DNA of 64,000 nt from contig JALHJZ010000001.1 in the NCBI GenBank assembly GCA_022838705.1, positions 354,689 through 418,688 on the forward strand, given 5' to 3'. This DNA is from Candidatus Bipolaricaulota bacterium (GTDB lineage: Bacteria > Bipolaricaulota > Bipolaricaulia > Bipolaricaulales > Bipolaricaulaceae). Below the pieces are notes generated by a model. The model worked only from the letters and a program-made list of their open reading frames with translations. It was not told the DNA's origin and ran no database searches. The position numbers and the translations under genes were made by a program. Below are positions 54,890 through 62,820 of this stretch, in pieces. Each line of letters opens with the position of its first letter. Positions within the stretch are counted from its first letter, which is position 1.

Positions 54890-55957
54890 GTGGACAGGAC
54901 CTTTTCCCGGGTGGAGGAGGCGGAGGCCGAGCTGCGGCGGCTGGAGGAGGAGCTCTCCCAGCCAGGGGTGGTCTCCCGCCCCGACTTCGCTGACCTCTCC
55001 CGCCGCTATGCCCGCCTGCGCGAGATCGTCGCCAAGGGCGAGGACCTGCGACGGCTCCTCGGCTCGATCGCCGAGGAGGAGGAGCTCCTCCGCGACGAGG
55101 CGGACGACGCCCTGCGCGAGGACCTGCGGCGGGAACTGGAGCGCGATCGGGCGAAGGCCGAAGCTCTGTCCCAGGAACTCCTCCGCCTGTTCCTCCCCGA
55201 GAGCCCGAGCGACCGCAAGAACGCGATCGTGGAGATCCGGGGCGGGGCGGGAGGGGAGGAGGCGGCCCTGTTCGCGGCGGAGCTCTTCCGCATGTACAGC
55301 CGGTACGCGGAGCGGAAGGGGTTCACCGTGCGCGTGATGGACACCCACCCCACCCCCCTGGGGGGGATGAAGCAGGTCGTGTTCGCGGTCGAGGGGGAGG
55401 GAGCGTATGGCCGGCTCCGCTATGAGTCCGGTGTGCACCGCGTGCAGCGCGTCCCGGAGACGGAGGCGAGCGGCCGCATCCACACCTCCACCGCCACCGT
55501 GGCTGTCCTCCCCGAGGCGGAGGAGGTCGAGGTCGAGATCCGTCCTGAGGACCTGAAGATGGACACGTACCGCGCCAGTGGCCCCGGCGGCCAGCACATG
55601 CAGAAGAACGAGACCGCGGTCCGTATCACCCACCTCCCGACGGGGATTGTCGTTTCCTGTCAGGATGAGCGAAGTCAGCACCGGAACCGCGAGCTCGCCC
55701 TGCGGGTCCTGCGGGCGAAGCTGTGGGAGATCCAGGAGCACGAGCGGGCCGCGGAGCTGCGCGAGACCCGCCGGAAGCAGATCGGGACTGGCGACCGCTC
55801 GGAGAAGATCCGCACCTACAACTTCCCTCAGGCCCGCGTCACCGATCACCGCATCGGGCTCACCGTGTACCGCCTGGCCGAGATCCTGGATGGGGACCTT
55901 GACCCCTTGATCGAGCCCATCCTCGCCGCCGAGGTTGCGGAGACGCTCGCCGATTAG
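54890..55957 (+). CDS. prfA: Peptide chain release factor 1
   Basis: 355 aa. Terminates translation at UAA and UAG. GTG at 54890 is chosen from the -10 box 6 bases upstream and the natural N-terminus ([20 protein letters not shown]). [20 protein letters not shown] near residue 185 carries the P-x-T tripeptide (PET) that marks RF1 rather than RF2. The GGQ loop is [20 protein letters not shown] near 228, where M-Q replaces the usual [22 protein letters not shown] follows. The RF1 four-domain layout is complete. Its end overlaps smpB tail to tail by 4 bases. Confidence 0.95.
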   Translation: MDRTFSRVEEAEAELRRLEEELSQPGVVSRPDFADLSRRYARLREIVAKGEDLRRLLGSIAEEEELLRDEADDALREDLRRELERDRAKAEALSQELLRLFLPESPSDRKNAIVEIRGGAGGEEAALFAAELFRMYSRYAERKGFTVRVMDTHPTPLGGMKQVVFAVEGEGAYGRLRYESGVHRVQRVPETEASGRIHTSTATVAVLPEAEEVEVEIRPEDLKMDTYRASGPGGQHMQKNETAVRITHLPTGIVVSCQDERSQHRNRELALRVLRAKLWEIQEHERAAELRETRRKQIGTGDRSEKIRTYNFPQARVTDHRIGLTVYRLAEILDGDLDPLIEPILAAEVAETLAD

Positions 55958-56409
55958 CGGAACCGCTTCAAGGCCTCGCGGGCCCGCCGTTCTTCTTCTT
56001 CCTGGATGATCTTCCGCCGCTTGTCCACCTTCGTCTGGCCGCGGGCGAGGGCCAGTTCCACCTTGGCGTAGCCGCGGTCGTTGAAGTAGAGGGACAGGGG
56101 GATGAGCGTGTACCCAGCCTGTCCCGCCTTGCCGATGAGCCGGGCGATCTCCCGCTTATGGAGGAGGAGGCGGCGCGGCCGCTCGGGGTCGTGTCCGTGG
56201 CCCCCACTTGGGCCGTAGGGCGCGATGTGGGCCCCGAACAGCCACACCTCCCCGTCCTTCACCCGCGCGTAGGACTCGTCGAGGGACGCCCGGTGGGCGC
56301 GGAGGGACTTCACCTCCGAGCCGCGCAGCGCGATCCCCGCCTCGTAGATCTCCTCGATCGCGTAATCGCGCCGGGCGCGGCGGTTGCGGGCGACGAGGTC
56401 ACGGGCCAT
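55954..56409 (-). CDS. smpB: SsrA-binding protein SmpB
   Basis: 151 aa. Binds tmRNA and delivers it to stalled ribosomes. [20 protein letters not shown] near the N-terminus, the OB-fold core [20 protein letters not shown], the [20 protein letters not shown] segment, [20 protein letters not shown] and the basic C-terminal tail [20 protein letters not shown] are standard. [19 protein letters not shown] matches the family's Y-x-x-G-x-x-x-N-H-x-P-x-R with slight changes. No ssrA gene is seen in the window. Confidence 0.94.
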   Translation of the reverse strand: MARDLVARNRRARRDYAIEEIYEAGIALRGSEVKSLRAHRASLDESYARVKDGEVWLFGAHIAPYGPSGGHGHDPERPRRLLLHKREIARLIGKAGQAGYTLIPLSLYFNDRGYAKVELALARGQTKVDKRRKIIQEEEERRAREALKRFR

Positions 56410-56495
56410 GGCCCAGCGAGGCTACCTCTGGCGGGGGCGGCGTGCCACCTCCCGCGAGTGTAACGCAGGCCATGGTCTGTCCTCCTCGGCCTTGC

Positions 56496-56501
56496 TATAA
56501 T
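56496..56501 (+). promoter_or_regulatory. -10 box of the bifunctional nuclease gene
   Basis: Consensus TATAAT, 34 bases before the ATG at 56536. GAGAGGAAGAGGAGG lies between, so this transcript has a normal leader with a strong ribosome site. Confidence 0.6.
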
Positions 56502-56535
56502 GTTCGCGACTTAGGAGAGGAAGAGGAGGCCAGGA

Positions 56536-57024
56536 ATGAGGGAAGCCGAGGTGAGAGCGCTGCTTCTCGATCCAACGACGAAGACGCCGGTCCTGCTCCT
56601 CAAGGACCGCCATTCGACGAAGGCGATGCCCATCTGGATTGGAGAGCAGGAGGCGATGTCCATCGCCATCGAGCTCCAGGGGCACACGTTCCCTCGCCCA
56701 TTGTCCCACGACCTGATGAAGGAGCTCCTAAACACGCTGGGTGGGAACCTCGAGCGGGCCGTGATCACATCCGTGAAGGACGACACCTACTACGCGAGCC
56801 TCGTGGTGCGGGATGCGGCGGGGGCAACGCGGGACATCGACGCCCGCCCGTCCGACGCGGTGGCGTTGGCGTTGCGAACCCAAGCTCCGATCTTCATCGA
56901 GGAAGCGGTGTTTGAGAAGTCAGCGATCGAGTCCCCGTTCGTGGAGGAGGAGCAGTTCGAGGAGTTCGTGGAGAAGGACCTCAAGCTGGACGAGATCCGG
57001 CGGTTGGCAGCGAAGGACAGCTAG
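56536..57024 (+). CDS. Bifunctional nuclease family protein (DUF151)
   Basis: 162 aa. VLLLKDRHSTKAMPIWIGEQ near residue 20, EAMSIAIELQGHTFPRPLSH near 38, DLMKELLNTLGGNLERAVIT and IDARPSDAVALALRTQAPIF near 100 are the BFN signature blocks. Members in Thermotoga and plants have DNase/RNase activity; the fold is a beta-rich trimer. The C-terminal acidic tail (FVEEEQFEEFVEKDL) is an extension common in bacterial homologues. It has its own TATAAT promoter. The stop overlaps the stop of the convergent LolA-like gene. Confidence 0.9.
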   Translation: MREAEVRALLLDPTTKTPVLLLKDRHSTKAMPIWIGEQEAMSIAIELQGHTFPRPLSHDLMKELLNTLGGNLERAVITSVKDDTYYASLVVRDAAGATRDIDARPSDAVALALRTQAPIFIEEAVFEKSAIESPFVEEEQFEEFVEKDLKLDEIRRLAAKDS

Positions 57025-57770
57025 CTTCCCGGGGGAAGCGGGGTCGGGGCAAGCCAGCGGTGCGGGAGGGGGTCCAGCTGGAACACGTCCCGTAGCCCAA
57101 GGCCGGTGTTCACCTTCATGAGCCACTCCCCGGTGGGGTCGGTTGCTCCTGTATCCCGTGCCACCTCGATCGTGAGGGTAGGATCCTGGGCTGGGTCAGC
57201 GTAGAGGGCCACCCCCCGCGGGAGGAACGTTGGGGGATCCACGCGGAGCACGATCCGCGGGAAGGGCCCAGGGAGCCCGACGAGGTCGTACTCATCGAAC
57301 GCGGGGCTGGCCTGGGTCGCGGCGGGGGCGTAGTTCACCCGAATCTCGCCGCGACGCACCCCCTCCCACACCTCGGCGAGTGTCGGCAGGTGGAGGGACT
57401 CCGTGAGCTCCTGCACCGCGAGCCGGGCCTCGATCCCGAGGTCCATCCCCGGCCGGTAGTGCACAAACAGCCACTCCTCCCCGACGGGGCGCAGGGCAAA
57501 CACCGTTCCGGCCAGGCTTTCGGGGGCGAGGACGTCCAGCCGCAGGTTGGCGGGGGAGAGGAAGGTCACCCGCGCCGCGGTCTCCCCCTCCACGCTCCGC
57601 AGGACGACGTGCGCCACGAAGTCGCGGATCCTGTTCCACGAGCTGAGGACCACGAGCAGCCTCTCCGCGGTACGGGCGGGGGACGTGGGATCCAGCCACG
57701 ACCACACGGTGGGGGCGAGGGCGAGGGCCCCTCCGAGGAGCAGCACGGCCACCACTACCCAGCCGTTCAC
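57021..57770 (-). CDS. LolA-like membrane-anchored or secreted protein
   Basis: 249 aa, family tentatively the LolA/LppX-like sorting fold. GTG at 57770, 6 bases after a TATGAT box, opens an N-terminal hydrophobic segment (GWVVVAVLLLGGALALAPTV). The mature part reads like a half-barrel: SWNRIRDFVAHVVLRSVEGE, ARVTFLSPANLRLDVLAPES, and VFALRPVGEEWLFVHYRPGM. The order polar helix, then long antiparallel strands, resembles outer-membrane lipoprotein-sorting proteins, which would imply lipoprotein trafficking. I do not see a conserved active site. The longer upstream frame is a shadow of pgk. Confidence 0.65.
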   Translation of the reverse strand: MNGWVVVAVLLLGGALALAPTVWSWLDPTSPARTAERLLVVLSSWNRIRDFVAHVVLRSVEGETAARVTFLSPANLRLDVLAPESLAGTVFALRPVGEEWLFVHYRPGMDLGIEARLAVQELTESLHLPTLAEVWEGVRRGEIRVNYAPAATQASPAFDEYDLVGLPGPFPRIVLRVDPPTFLPRGVALYADPAQDPTLTIEVARDTGATDPTGEWLMKVNTGLGLRDVFQLDPLPHRWLAPTPLPPGS

Positions 57771-57776
57771 GGGCCA

Positions 57777-57782
57777 ATCATA
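57777..57782 (-). promoter_or_regulatory. -10 box of the LolA-like gene, leaderless type
   Basis: TATGAT on the minus strand, 6 bases before the GTG at 57770. It is back to back with the pgk promoter. Confidence 0.5.
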
Positions 57783-57792
57783 CCCCACTGCC

Positions 57793-57821
57793 TTGCCCGT
57801 CCCGCGCCCGGAACCTAGAAT
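57793..57821 (+). promoter_or_regulatory. Promoter of pgk
   Basis: TTGCCC at 57793-57798, 17-base spacer, TAGAAT at 57816-57821. GTG at 57829 and ATG at 57838, both in frame, are 7 and 16 bases on. Confidence 0.6.
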
Positions 57822-57837
57822 GAGGGCGGTGATTGCG

Positions 57838-59019
57838 ATGGAACTACGTACGGTTCGTGATCTCTCGCCGCGCGGGTTGAAGATCCTCCTCCGGGCTGAC
57901 CTCAACGTCCCCCTCGCTTCCGGGCAGGTGGCGGAGGACGGCCGCATCCGGGCCGTGCTCCCCACGGTGCGGTGGCTAGAGGAGCGGGGGGCGCGGGTCG
58001 CTGTCCTCTCCCACCTCGGGCGGCCGGACGGGAAGGTGGTCGAGGAGCTACGGATGGCGCCGGTGGCCAAGCGGTTCGGGGAGCTCCTCGGGAAGGACGT
58101 TCGCGCCCTGCCGGAGTGCGTGGGGGACGAGGTTGCCCGGGCGGTGGCCGGCCTCCCGCCGGGGGGGGTGGTGGTGTTGGAGAACGTGCGGTTCCACCCC
58201 GAAGAGGAGGAGAACGACCCCGCGTTCGCGCGGAAGCTGGCCGCTCCGTTCGACGCCTTCGTGAACGACGCGTTCGCCACTGCCCACCGCGCCCACGCGT
58301 CCACGGTCGGGGTGGCGCGGTTTCTCCCCGCCTACGCGGGGTTCCTCATGGAGCGGGAAGTGGAAGTCCTGTCCGGAATCCGCGACAACCCCCGCCGCCC
58401 TTACCACATCCTCGTCGGCGGGAAGAAGGCGCGGGATAAGCTCGGGGTGCTCACCGATCTCTTGCCGCGGGTGGACGGGTTCCTCATCGGGGGCGGGGTG
58501 GCGTTCACCTTCCTCGCTGCCCAGGGGCACCGGGTGGGGAAGTCGGTGGTGGATGAAAGCCTTGTGGACACGATCCGCGCTCTCCTGCGGGCGGCGAAGG
58601 AGAGGGGGACGGAGATCGTTCTCCCCGAGGACCTCGTCGTGGCGCGCGAGCTGGCGGCGAACGCGGAGACGAAGGTCGTCCCCGCCACCGCGATCCCCGA
58701 TGGGTGGATGGGCCTCGACATCGGGCCCGCCACGGTGGAGCGGTTCGCGGGGGTGGTGGCGCGTGCGGGGACGGTGGTGTGGACGGGCCCGCTCGGGGCG
58801 TTCGAGCACCCTCCGTTCGCCGCGGGGACGGCCGCGGTCGCGCGGGCCCTTGTTTCCTCCCCGGCGTTCACCGTGGTCGGGGGCGGGGAGACGGGGGAGG
58901 CGGTGGAGAAGCTCGGGCTTGCCGATCGGTTTGGGTACGTGTCCACCGGGGGCGGAGCGACCCTCGACTTCCTGCGGGGGAAGTCGATGCCCGCGGTGGA
59001 GCCCCTCCAGGCGGCGTGA
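57838..59019 (+). CDS. pgk: Phosphoglycerate kinase
   Basis: 393 aa. Makes ATP and 3-phosphoglycerate from 1,3-bisphosphoglycerate. ATG at 57838 gives the usual N-terminus; a GTG at 57829 would add three residues and fit the leaderless pattern. Motifs: ILLRADLNVPLASGQV near residue 17, VAVLSHLGRPDGKVVEELRM near 53 (SHLGRP), FVNDAFATAHRAHASTVGVA near 145, YHILVGGKKARDKLGVLTDL near 185, and the ATP-binding FTVVGGGETGEAVEKLGLAD near 345 with VSTGGGATLDFL. The second domain's hinge looks intact. A tRNA-Gly gene follows. Confidence 0.96.
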   Translation: MELRTVRDLSPRGLKILLRADLNVPLASGQVAEDGRIRAVLPTVRWLEERGARVAVLSHLGRPDGKVVEELRMAPVAKRFGELLGKDVRALPECVGDEVARAVAGLPPGGVVVLENVRFHPEEEENDPAFARKLAAPFDAFVNDAFATAHRAHASTVGVARFLPAYAGFLMEREVEVLSGIRDNPRRPYHILVGGKKARDKLGVLTDLLPRVDGFLIGGGVAFTFLAAQGHRVGKSVVDESLVDTIRALLRAAKERGTEIVLPEDLVVARELAANAETKVVPATAIPDGWMGLDIGPATVERFAGVVARAGTVVWTGPLGAFEHPPFAAGTAAVARALVSSPAFTVVGGGETGEAVEKLGLADRFGYVSTGGGATLDFLRGKSMPAVEPLQAA

Positions 59020-59039
59020 GGCCAGAGTCGGGCCATTCC

Positions 59040-59069
59040 TTGACCGGCTGCGGCGGGGGGAGGTATGAT
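59040..59069 (+). promoter_or_regulatory. Promoter of tRNA-Gly
   Basis: TTGACC at 59040-59045, 18-base spacer, TATGAT at 59064-59069, 12 bases upstream of the tRNA. Confidence 0.65.
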
Positions 59070-59081
59070 GGAGGCGCCGAA

Positions 59082-59157
59082 GCGGGCGTAGCTCAGTTGG
59101 TAGAGCGGCAGCTTCCCAAGCTGCAGGTCACGGGTTCGATCCCCGTTGCCCGCTCCA
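59082..59157 (+). tRNA. tRNA-Gly (anticodon CCC)
   Basis: Acceptor GCGGGCG pairs with TGCCCGC (one G-T pair), discriminator T, CCA encoded at 59155-59157. D arm GCTCAGTTGGTAGAGC, anticodon loop TTCCCAA on a GCAGC/GCTGC stem, T arm CACGGGTTCGATCCCCGTT. All conserved positions are normal. Confidence 0.95.
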
Positions 59158-59190
59158 CCTCACATCGAACCGAGTTTCCCGGGGGTGTTC

Positions 59191-59793
59191 GTGTCCGGCG
59201 GGTTTGAGCTCACCTTGGACCTCCTCGCTCAGAAGGCTGCGGCCTGCCGCCGCTGCCCGCTCGCGGACAGTCGGCGCACGGTCGTGTTCGGGGAGGGGGA
59301 CCCTCGGTCCCCGCTCCTGTTCGTGGGGGAGGGGCCGGGGGAGGTGGAGGACGAGACCGGCCGCCCGTTCGTTGGCCCGGCGGGGCAGCTCCTCACCCAA
59401 ATCCTGGCGTCGGTGGGCTTGTCGCGGGAGGGGGTGTACATCGCGAACATGGTCAAGTGCCGCCCCCCGGAGAACCGGGTCCCCACACGCCAGGAGGTGG
59501 AGGCCTGTTGGGACTGGCTTGCTGCCCAGATTGCCCTCATCCGCCCCCGGGTCATCGTCACCCTCGGCAACACCCCGACCCAGTGGTTCCTGGGGGGGAG
59601 CGAGGGGATCACCCAGGTGCGGGGGACCTTCCACCGCTGGAAGGGGGGGATCGAGGTGTTCCCCATGTACCACCCAAGCTACCTCCTGCGGAACGCGAGC
59701 AAGGCGAAGGGGAGCCCCAAATACCAGACATGGCTCGACATCAAGACGGTGAAGGAACGGATCGCACTCCTCTGCCCGACCCCACGAGCCTGA
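59191..59793 (+). CDS. udg: Type 4 uracil-DNA glycosylase
   Basis: 200 aa. Removes uracil from DNA and holds a [4Fe-4S] cluster. The four Cys ligands are Cys19 and Cys22 (AACRRCPLAD), near 89 (NMVKCRPPEN) and near 105 (VEACWDW). Active-site blocks are FVGEGPGEVEDETGRPFVGP near residue 45, GQLLTQILASVGLSREGVYI and VFPMYHPSYLLRNASK near 165. The common type 4 motif GEAPG is GEGPG here. GTG at 59191 or 59185 can start it. The TPR gene overlaps closely downstream and may be co-transcribed. Confidence 0.93.
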   Translation: MSGGFELTLDLLAQKAAACRRCPLADSRRTVVFGEGDPRSPLLFVGEGPGEVEDETGRPFVGPAGQLLTQILASVGLSREGVYIANMVKCRPPENRVPTRQEVEACWDWLAAQIALIRPRVIVTLGNTPTQWFLGGSEGITQVRGTFHRWKGGIEVFPMYHPSYLLRNASKAKGSPKYQTWLDIKTVKERIALLCPTPRA

Positions 59794-59810
59794 CTCCGGC
59801 CGCGCGGGCG

Positions 59811-60251
59811 GTGGTCGTGCAGGACGCCCTCGTTCAGGCGGAGGAGCTCCGCCGTGCGGGCCGCTACGAGGAGGGGATCGCTCTCCTCATGGACGCCCTC
59901 CGCTACGGGGAGGCGAAGGCCCAGGTCCTGTTCCGGCTGGGGAACCTCTACTTCGCGAGCGGGGACCTGACCCGGGCCGAGCAGGCCTACCTCCGGGCGA
60001 CGGAGGAAGATCCCCACCACGCTTCCGCGCACCACAACCTGGGGGTCGTGTACCGGCGGCAGGGGAAGATCTCCCAATCCGTGAAGATGCTGAAGAAGGC
60101 GCAGCAGCTGGATGTTCGCTACCCGCGGGTGGGGGAGGTCACCCCCCACGAGAAGGCGATCCTCCGCCGGTGGGCCCGGCCAGCGATTGCGGTGCCCCTC
60201 GTCCTGCTCGTCCTCCTCATCCTCGCGATGTGGCTCGCCGGTCGCTCCTGA
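59811..60251 (+). CDS. TPR-repeat protein with a C-terminal membrane helix
   Basis: 146 aa from the GTG at 59811, which is uncertain; earlier codons in frame lack a good start except a CTG at 59790. Residues about 5-105 form three TPR-like helix pairs (AEELRRAGRYEEGIALLMDA, LFRLGNLYFASGDLTRAEQA, ASAHHNLGVVYRRQGKISQS). A single hydrophobic helix closes the protein (AIAVPLVLLVLLILAMWLAG), placing the TPR part in the cytoplasm or periplasm as a scaffold. The partner is unknown. It follows udg after 17 bases. Confidence 0.72.
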   Translation: MVVQDALVQAEELRRAGRYEEGIALLMDALRYGEAKAQVLFRLGNLYFASGDLTRAEQAYLRATEEDPHHASAHHNLGVVYRRQGKISQSVKMLKKAQQLDVRYPRVGEVTPHEKAILRRWARPAIAVPLVLLVLLILAMWLAGRS

Positions 60252-60259
60252 ATTCCCGG

Positions 60260-61627
60260 TTAGGTCGTGTGGAGCGGCCGGCCGAGGAGGGCGAGGGCCG
60301 CCTCCCATAGCCCCTCCGGGAACGTGGGGTGGGCGTGCACCGCCTCCGCGAGCTCCCGCACCGTAAGCCCAGCCTGGATCGCGAGCGTCGCCTCGGCGAT
60401 GAGGTCCGAGGCGTGGGGGCCCACGATCTCCGCGCCGATGACCCTTCCATCGCGATCGGCCACGACCTGGAACTGCCCCTCGGTCTCCCCCTCCGCCCAC
60501 GCCCGGCCGAGCGCGGCCAGGGGGAACCTCCCCACAGGCAGGCCCTGGGCGGCGGCTTCATCGAGGGGGATCCCCACCAACGCCACCTCGGGCTGGGTGA
60601 AGATCGCCTGGGGGACCACCGCCTCCCCCCCCGCCACCTGATCCCCGGCGAGGAGCTCGGCGAGGGCAAGGCCCTCGTGCGACGCCTTGTGGGCGAGGAG
60701 CCATCCCCCGCGCACGTCGCCGATCGCGTACACGCCAGGGGCAGCTGCGAATGCGCGGTCCGTGGCCACGTACCCCCGCTCGATCCTCGCCCCGGCGTTC
60801 TCCAGGCCAAGCTCGTCAAGCTGGGGCTTCCGGCCCACCGCCACGAGGACGGCATCCGCCGGGACCTCCTCCTCGCCCGCCCCGCTGCGGAGGACGACCC
60901 CGCTTCCCGTGAGCCGTTCCGCGCGGGCCCCGAGCCGAACCTCGATCCCTTGAGCGGCCAGGGCGCGACGGAGGAGGGCCTCGCCGCGGCGGGACAACCC
61001 CACCCCAGGGAGGAGGCGGTCGAGGAGCTCCACCACCCGCACTTCGCTCCCCAGCCGCCGGTACACGGTCCCGAGCTCGAGCCCGATCACCCCGCCCCCG
61101 ACCACGACGAGGCGCTCCGGCACGCGCGAGAGCGCTAGCGCATCCCGCGAGGACCACACCCGCTCCCCGTCGAACGGGAGTCCGGGGAGCTCGATCGGGC
61201 TCGATCCCGTGGCGAGGACGATCGCGTCGCCAGCGAGTGTCCGCTCCCCGCGCGAGGTGAGCACCCGGACCTCCCCCGGCCCGGCGATTCGGGCCTCGCC
61301 GGCGACCACCTCCACCTGCGACCCGGCGAGGAGCTTCTCCACCCCGCCCCGCAGGCCGACGATCACCTCGTCCAGCCACGCCCGCATCCTGCCGAGGTCT
61401 GCCGTGACGTCGAGCGCAATCCCCATCTGGGCAAATTTCCGACGGTGGCCGAACGGGGACGTGGCCACGTAGAGGGCCTTGGTGGGGATGCAGCCCTCGT
61501 TCAGGCACGTCCCGCCGAGGTGTGCCCTCTCCACGAGCACCGCCTCCACCCCCCGTTGCCCCAACCGGCGGGCGCACACGTACCCCGCCGGCCCCCCGCC
61601 TACGATCACGACCTGGGTGCGTTCCAT
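60260..61627 (-). CDS. lpd: Dihydrolipoyl dehydrogenase
   Basis: 455 aa. FAD/NAD flavoprotein with the redox motif GGTCLNEGCIPTKALYVA near residue 37. FAD motif VVIVGGGPAGYVCARRLGQR at the start, NAD motif LVVVGGGVIGLELGTVYRRL near 175, ATP/FAD block YVATDRAFAAAPGVYAIGDV near 295 and the C-terminal catalytic His-Glu in VHAHPTFPEGLWEAA. The intact HAHPTFPE supports lipoamide activity in a 2-oxoacid dehydrogenase or glycine cleavage complex. None of those complex genes is adjacent. ATG at 61627 lies 6 bases after TACACT. Confidence 0.93.
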   Translation of the reverse strand: MERTQVVIVGGGPAGYVCARRLGQRGVEAVLVERAHLGGTCLNEGCIPTKALYVATSPFGHRRKFAQMGIALDVTADLGRMRAWLDEVIVGLRGGVEKLLAGSQVEVVAGEARIAGPGEVRVLTSRGERTLAGDAIVLATGSSPIELPGLPFDGERVWSSRDALALSRVPERLVVVGGGVIGLELGTVYRRLGSEVRVVELLDRLLPGVGLSRRGEALLRRALAAQGIEVRLGARAERLTGSGVVLRSGAGEEEVPADAVLVAVGRKPQLDELGLENAGARIERGYVATDRAFAAAPGVYAIGDVRGGWLLAHKASHEGLALAELLAGDQVAGGEAVVPQAIFTQPEVALVGIPLDEAAAQGLPVGRFPLAALGRAWAEGETEGQFQVVADRDGRVIGAEIVGPHASDLIAEATLAIQAGLTVRELAEAVHAHPTFPEGLWEAALALLGRPLHTT

Positions 61628-61633
61628 GGGCCT

Positions 61634-61639
61634 AGTGTA
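61634..61639 (-). promoter_or_regulatory. -10 box of lpd, leaderless type
   Basis: TACACT on the minus strand, then 6 bases (AGGCCC) to the ATG. It is the same box as for the metal ABC operon. Confidence 0.5.
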
Positions 61640-61667
61640 CCCGCGCCCGTCGGGCCGCGGCGGAGGA

Positions 61668-62423
61668 TCAGGGGAGGAACCTGAACTGGCGCTTCCCGCA
61701 GCACGGGCACCCCGCAGCGCGCGCGACGGAGATCGTCTCCGCCCGACCGGCCCACAGGTCGAGGTGGACGAGCCGCCCTGGTGCGAGGTCCGCGCTCCCG
61801 ACGAGGATCTGGATCGCGGTCGTCGCCTGCCAGGCGGCGAGGGCGGCCGGGACAGGGCCGAGGATCCCCGCCTCGGCGCAGGTCGGGACCGTCCCCGGCG
61901 GGGGGAGGTCAGGGAAGAGGCACCGCAGGCACGGCCCTCGCTCGGGGACGATCGGCATCGTCATCCCGTGCGTGGCGAGGACCGCCGTGTAGACCCAGGG
62001 CACGCGGTGCTTGACGCAGGCATCGTTGACGAGGTAGCGGGTCTCTAGGTTGTCGAGCCCGTCCAGGACGACGCCCACGTTCGGCACGACCTCCTCCGCG
62101 AGCTCGGGCCCGAGGCAGGCGACGTGGGAGGTGATGGCAACGTCCGGGGCGAGGCGACGGAGGGCCTCCGCCGCGGCCTCCGCCTTCGGCCGCCCGAGGT
62201 CGCCGGGGGTGAACAGGGCCACGCGGTGGAGGTTCGTCTCCGCGACGAGGTCCCGGTCCACGAGGATGAGCTGGCCGATCCCGGCCCGGGCGAGGGCCTC
62301 CGCGGTGTGGGACCCGAGCGCCCCGCACCCCACGATGAGGGCGGAGGACTCCCCGAGCCGTCGTTGGCCCTCCCGGCCGATCGCGGGGAGGACCGTCTGG
62401 CGCGCGAACCGCGATCCCGTCAT
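61668..62423 (-). CDS. ThiF/MoeB-type E1-like adenylyltransferase
   Basis: 251 aa. Activates the diglycine C-terminus of a MoaD/ThiS-like carrier. RFARQTVLPAIGREGQRRLG at the N-terminus with the arginine finger, SALIVGCGALGSHTAEALAR near residue 28 (ATP loop), ILVDRDLVAETNLHRVALFT near 52 with the Asp and Asn-x-x-Arg, and a zinc site made of PCLRC near 165 and CPCCGKRQF near the end. PTCAEAGILGPVPAALAAWQ near 180 holds the Cys of the crossover loop. The MoaD-like protein at 49330 is a plausible partner. Promoter not obvious. Confidence 0.9.
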   Translation of the reverse strand: MTGSRFARQTVLPAIGREGQRRLGESSALIVGCGALGSHTAEALARAGIGQLILVDRDLVAETNLHRVALFTPGDLGRPKAEAAAEALRRLAPDVAITSHVACLGPELAEEVVPNVGVVLDGLDNLETRYLVNDACVKHRVPWVYTAVLATHGMTMPIVPERGPCLRCLFPDLPPPGTVPTCAEAGILGPVPAALAAWQATTAIQILVGSADLAPGRLVHLDLWAGRAETISVARAAGCPCCGKRQFRFLP

Positions 62424-62474
62424 GCCCCGATTGTTTCCCGCCCGCGGGCCGGGGGCAAGGGGGGACTCGCGAGA

Positions 62475-62530
62475 CCCCCCTCACCCTTCATTCCTCTCCC
62501 CCCATCGGGGGAGAGGGTAGGGTCAGGGGG
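62475..62530. repeat. REP-like palindromic repeat, copy 1
   Basis: A 56-base unit with inner stem CTCTCCCCC/GGGGGAGAG around CATC, flanked by CCCCCCTCACC and GGGTCAGGGGG arms. It differs from copy 2 at about four positions. Confidence 0.75.
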
Positions 62531-62653
62531 CTCGTTTCCGTAGCGTCGGACCTTGTGTGCGACGGCCCTTCGGGGTACGGGAAACGGCCGTCGGGCATAA
62601 AGCCCGACCGGGAACCGCCGTCGGGGACGAGCCCCGCCGCTACGACGGCGAGG

Positions 62654-62709
62654 CCCCCCTCACCTTTCATCCCTCTCCCCCCATCGGGGGAGAGGGTAGG
62701 GTGAGGGGG
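62654..62709. repeat. REP-like palindromic repeat, copy 2
   Basis: The 56-base unit has an 11-bp inner stem CCCTCTCCCCC/GGGGGAGAGGG with a CATC loop (62671-62696) and complementary outer arms CCCCCTCACC and GGGTGAGGGGG. Such sequences occur as dispersed repeats in many bacterial genomes. Confidence 0.75.
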
Positions 62710-62820
62710 CCCTCCCCCGCCAGGGGGCAAGGGGAACCTGGTCCCCGAGGTGCCGGGGGGCGATGGGAACCGGTCCGGCCTCCGTACTGTATATTCCCTT
62801 GAGCACAAGGGGGGATACCC

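Larger units (their letters stand above)
62424..62820 (+). other. Intergenic stretch with two palindromic repeat units
   Basis: No coding frame is credible. The stretch holds two copies of a REP-like hairpin (62475-62530 and 62654-62709) and, between them, hairpins of the type GTCGGGcataaaGCCCGAC and GTCGGGGACGAGCCCCG (about 62588-62640). A TATATT at 62790-62795 upstream of an AAGGGGGG site is the likely promoter of the next gene. Confidence 0.6.
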
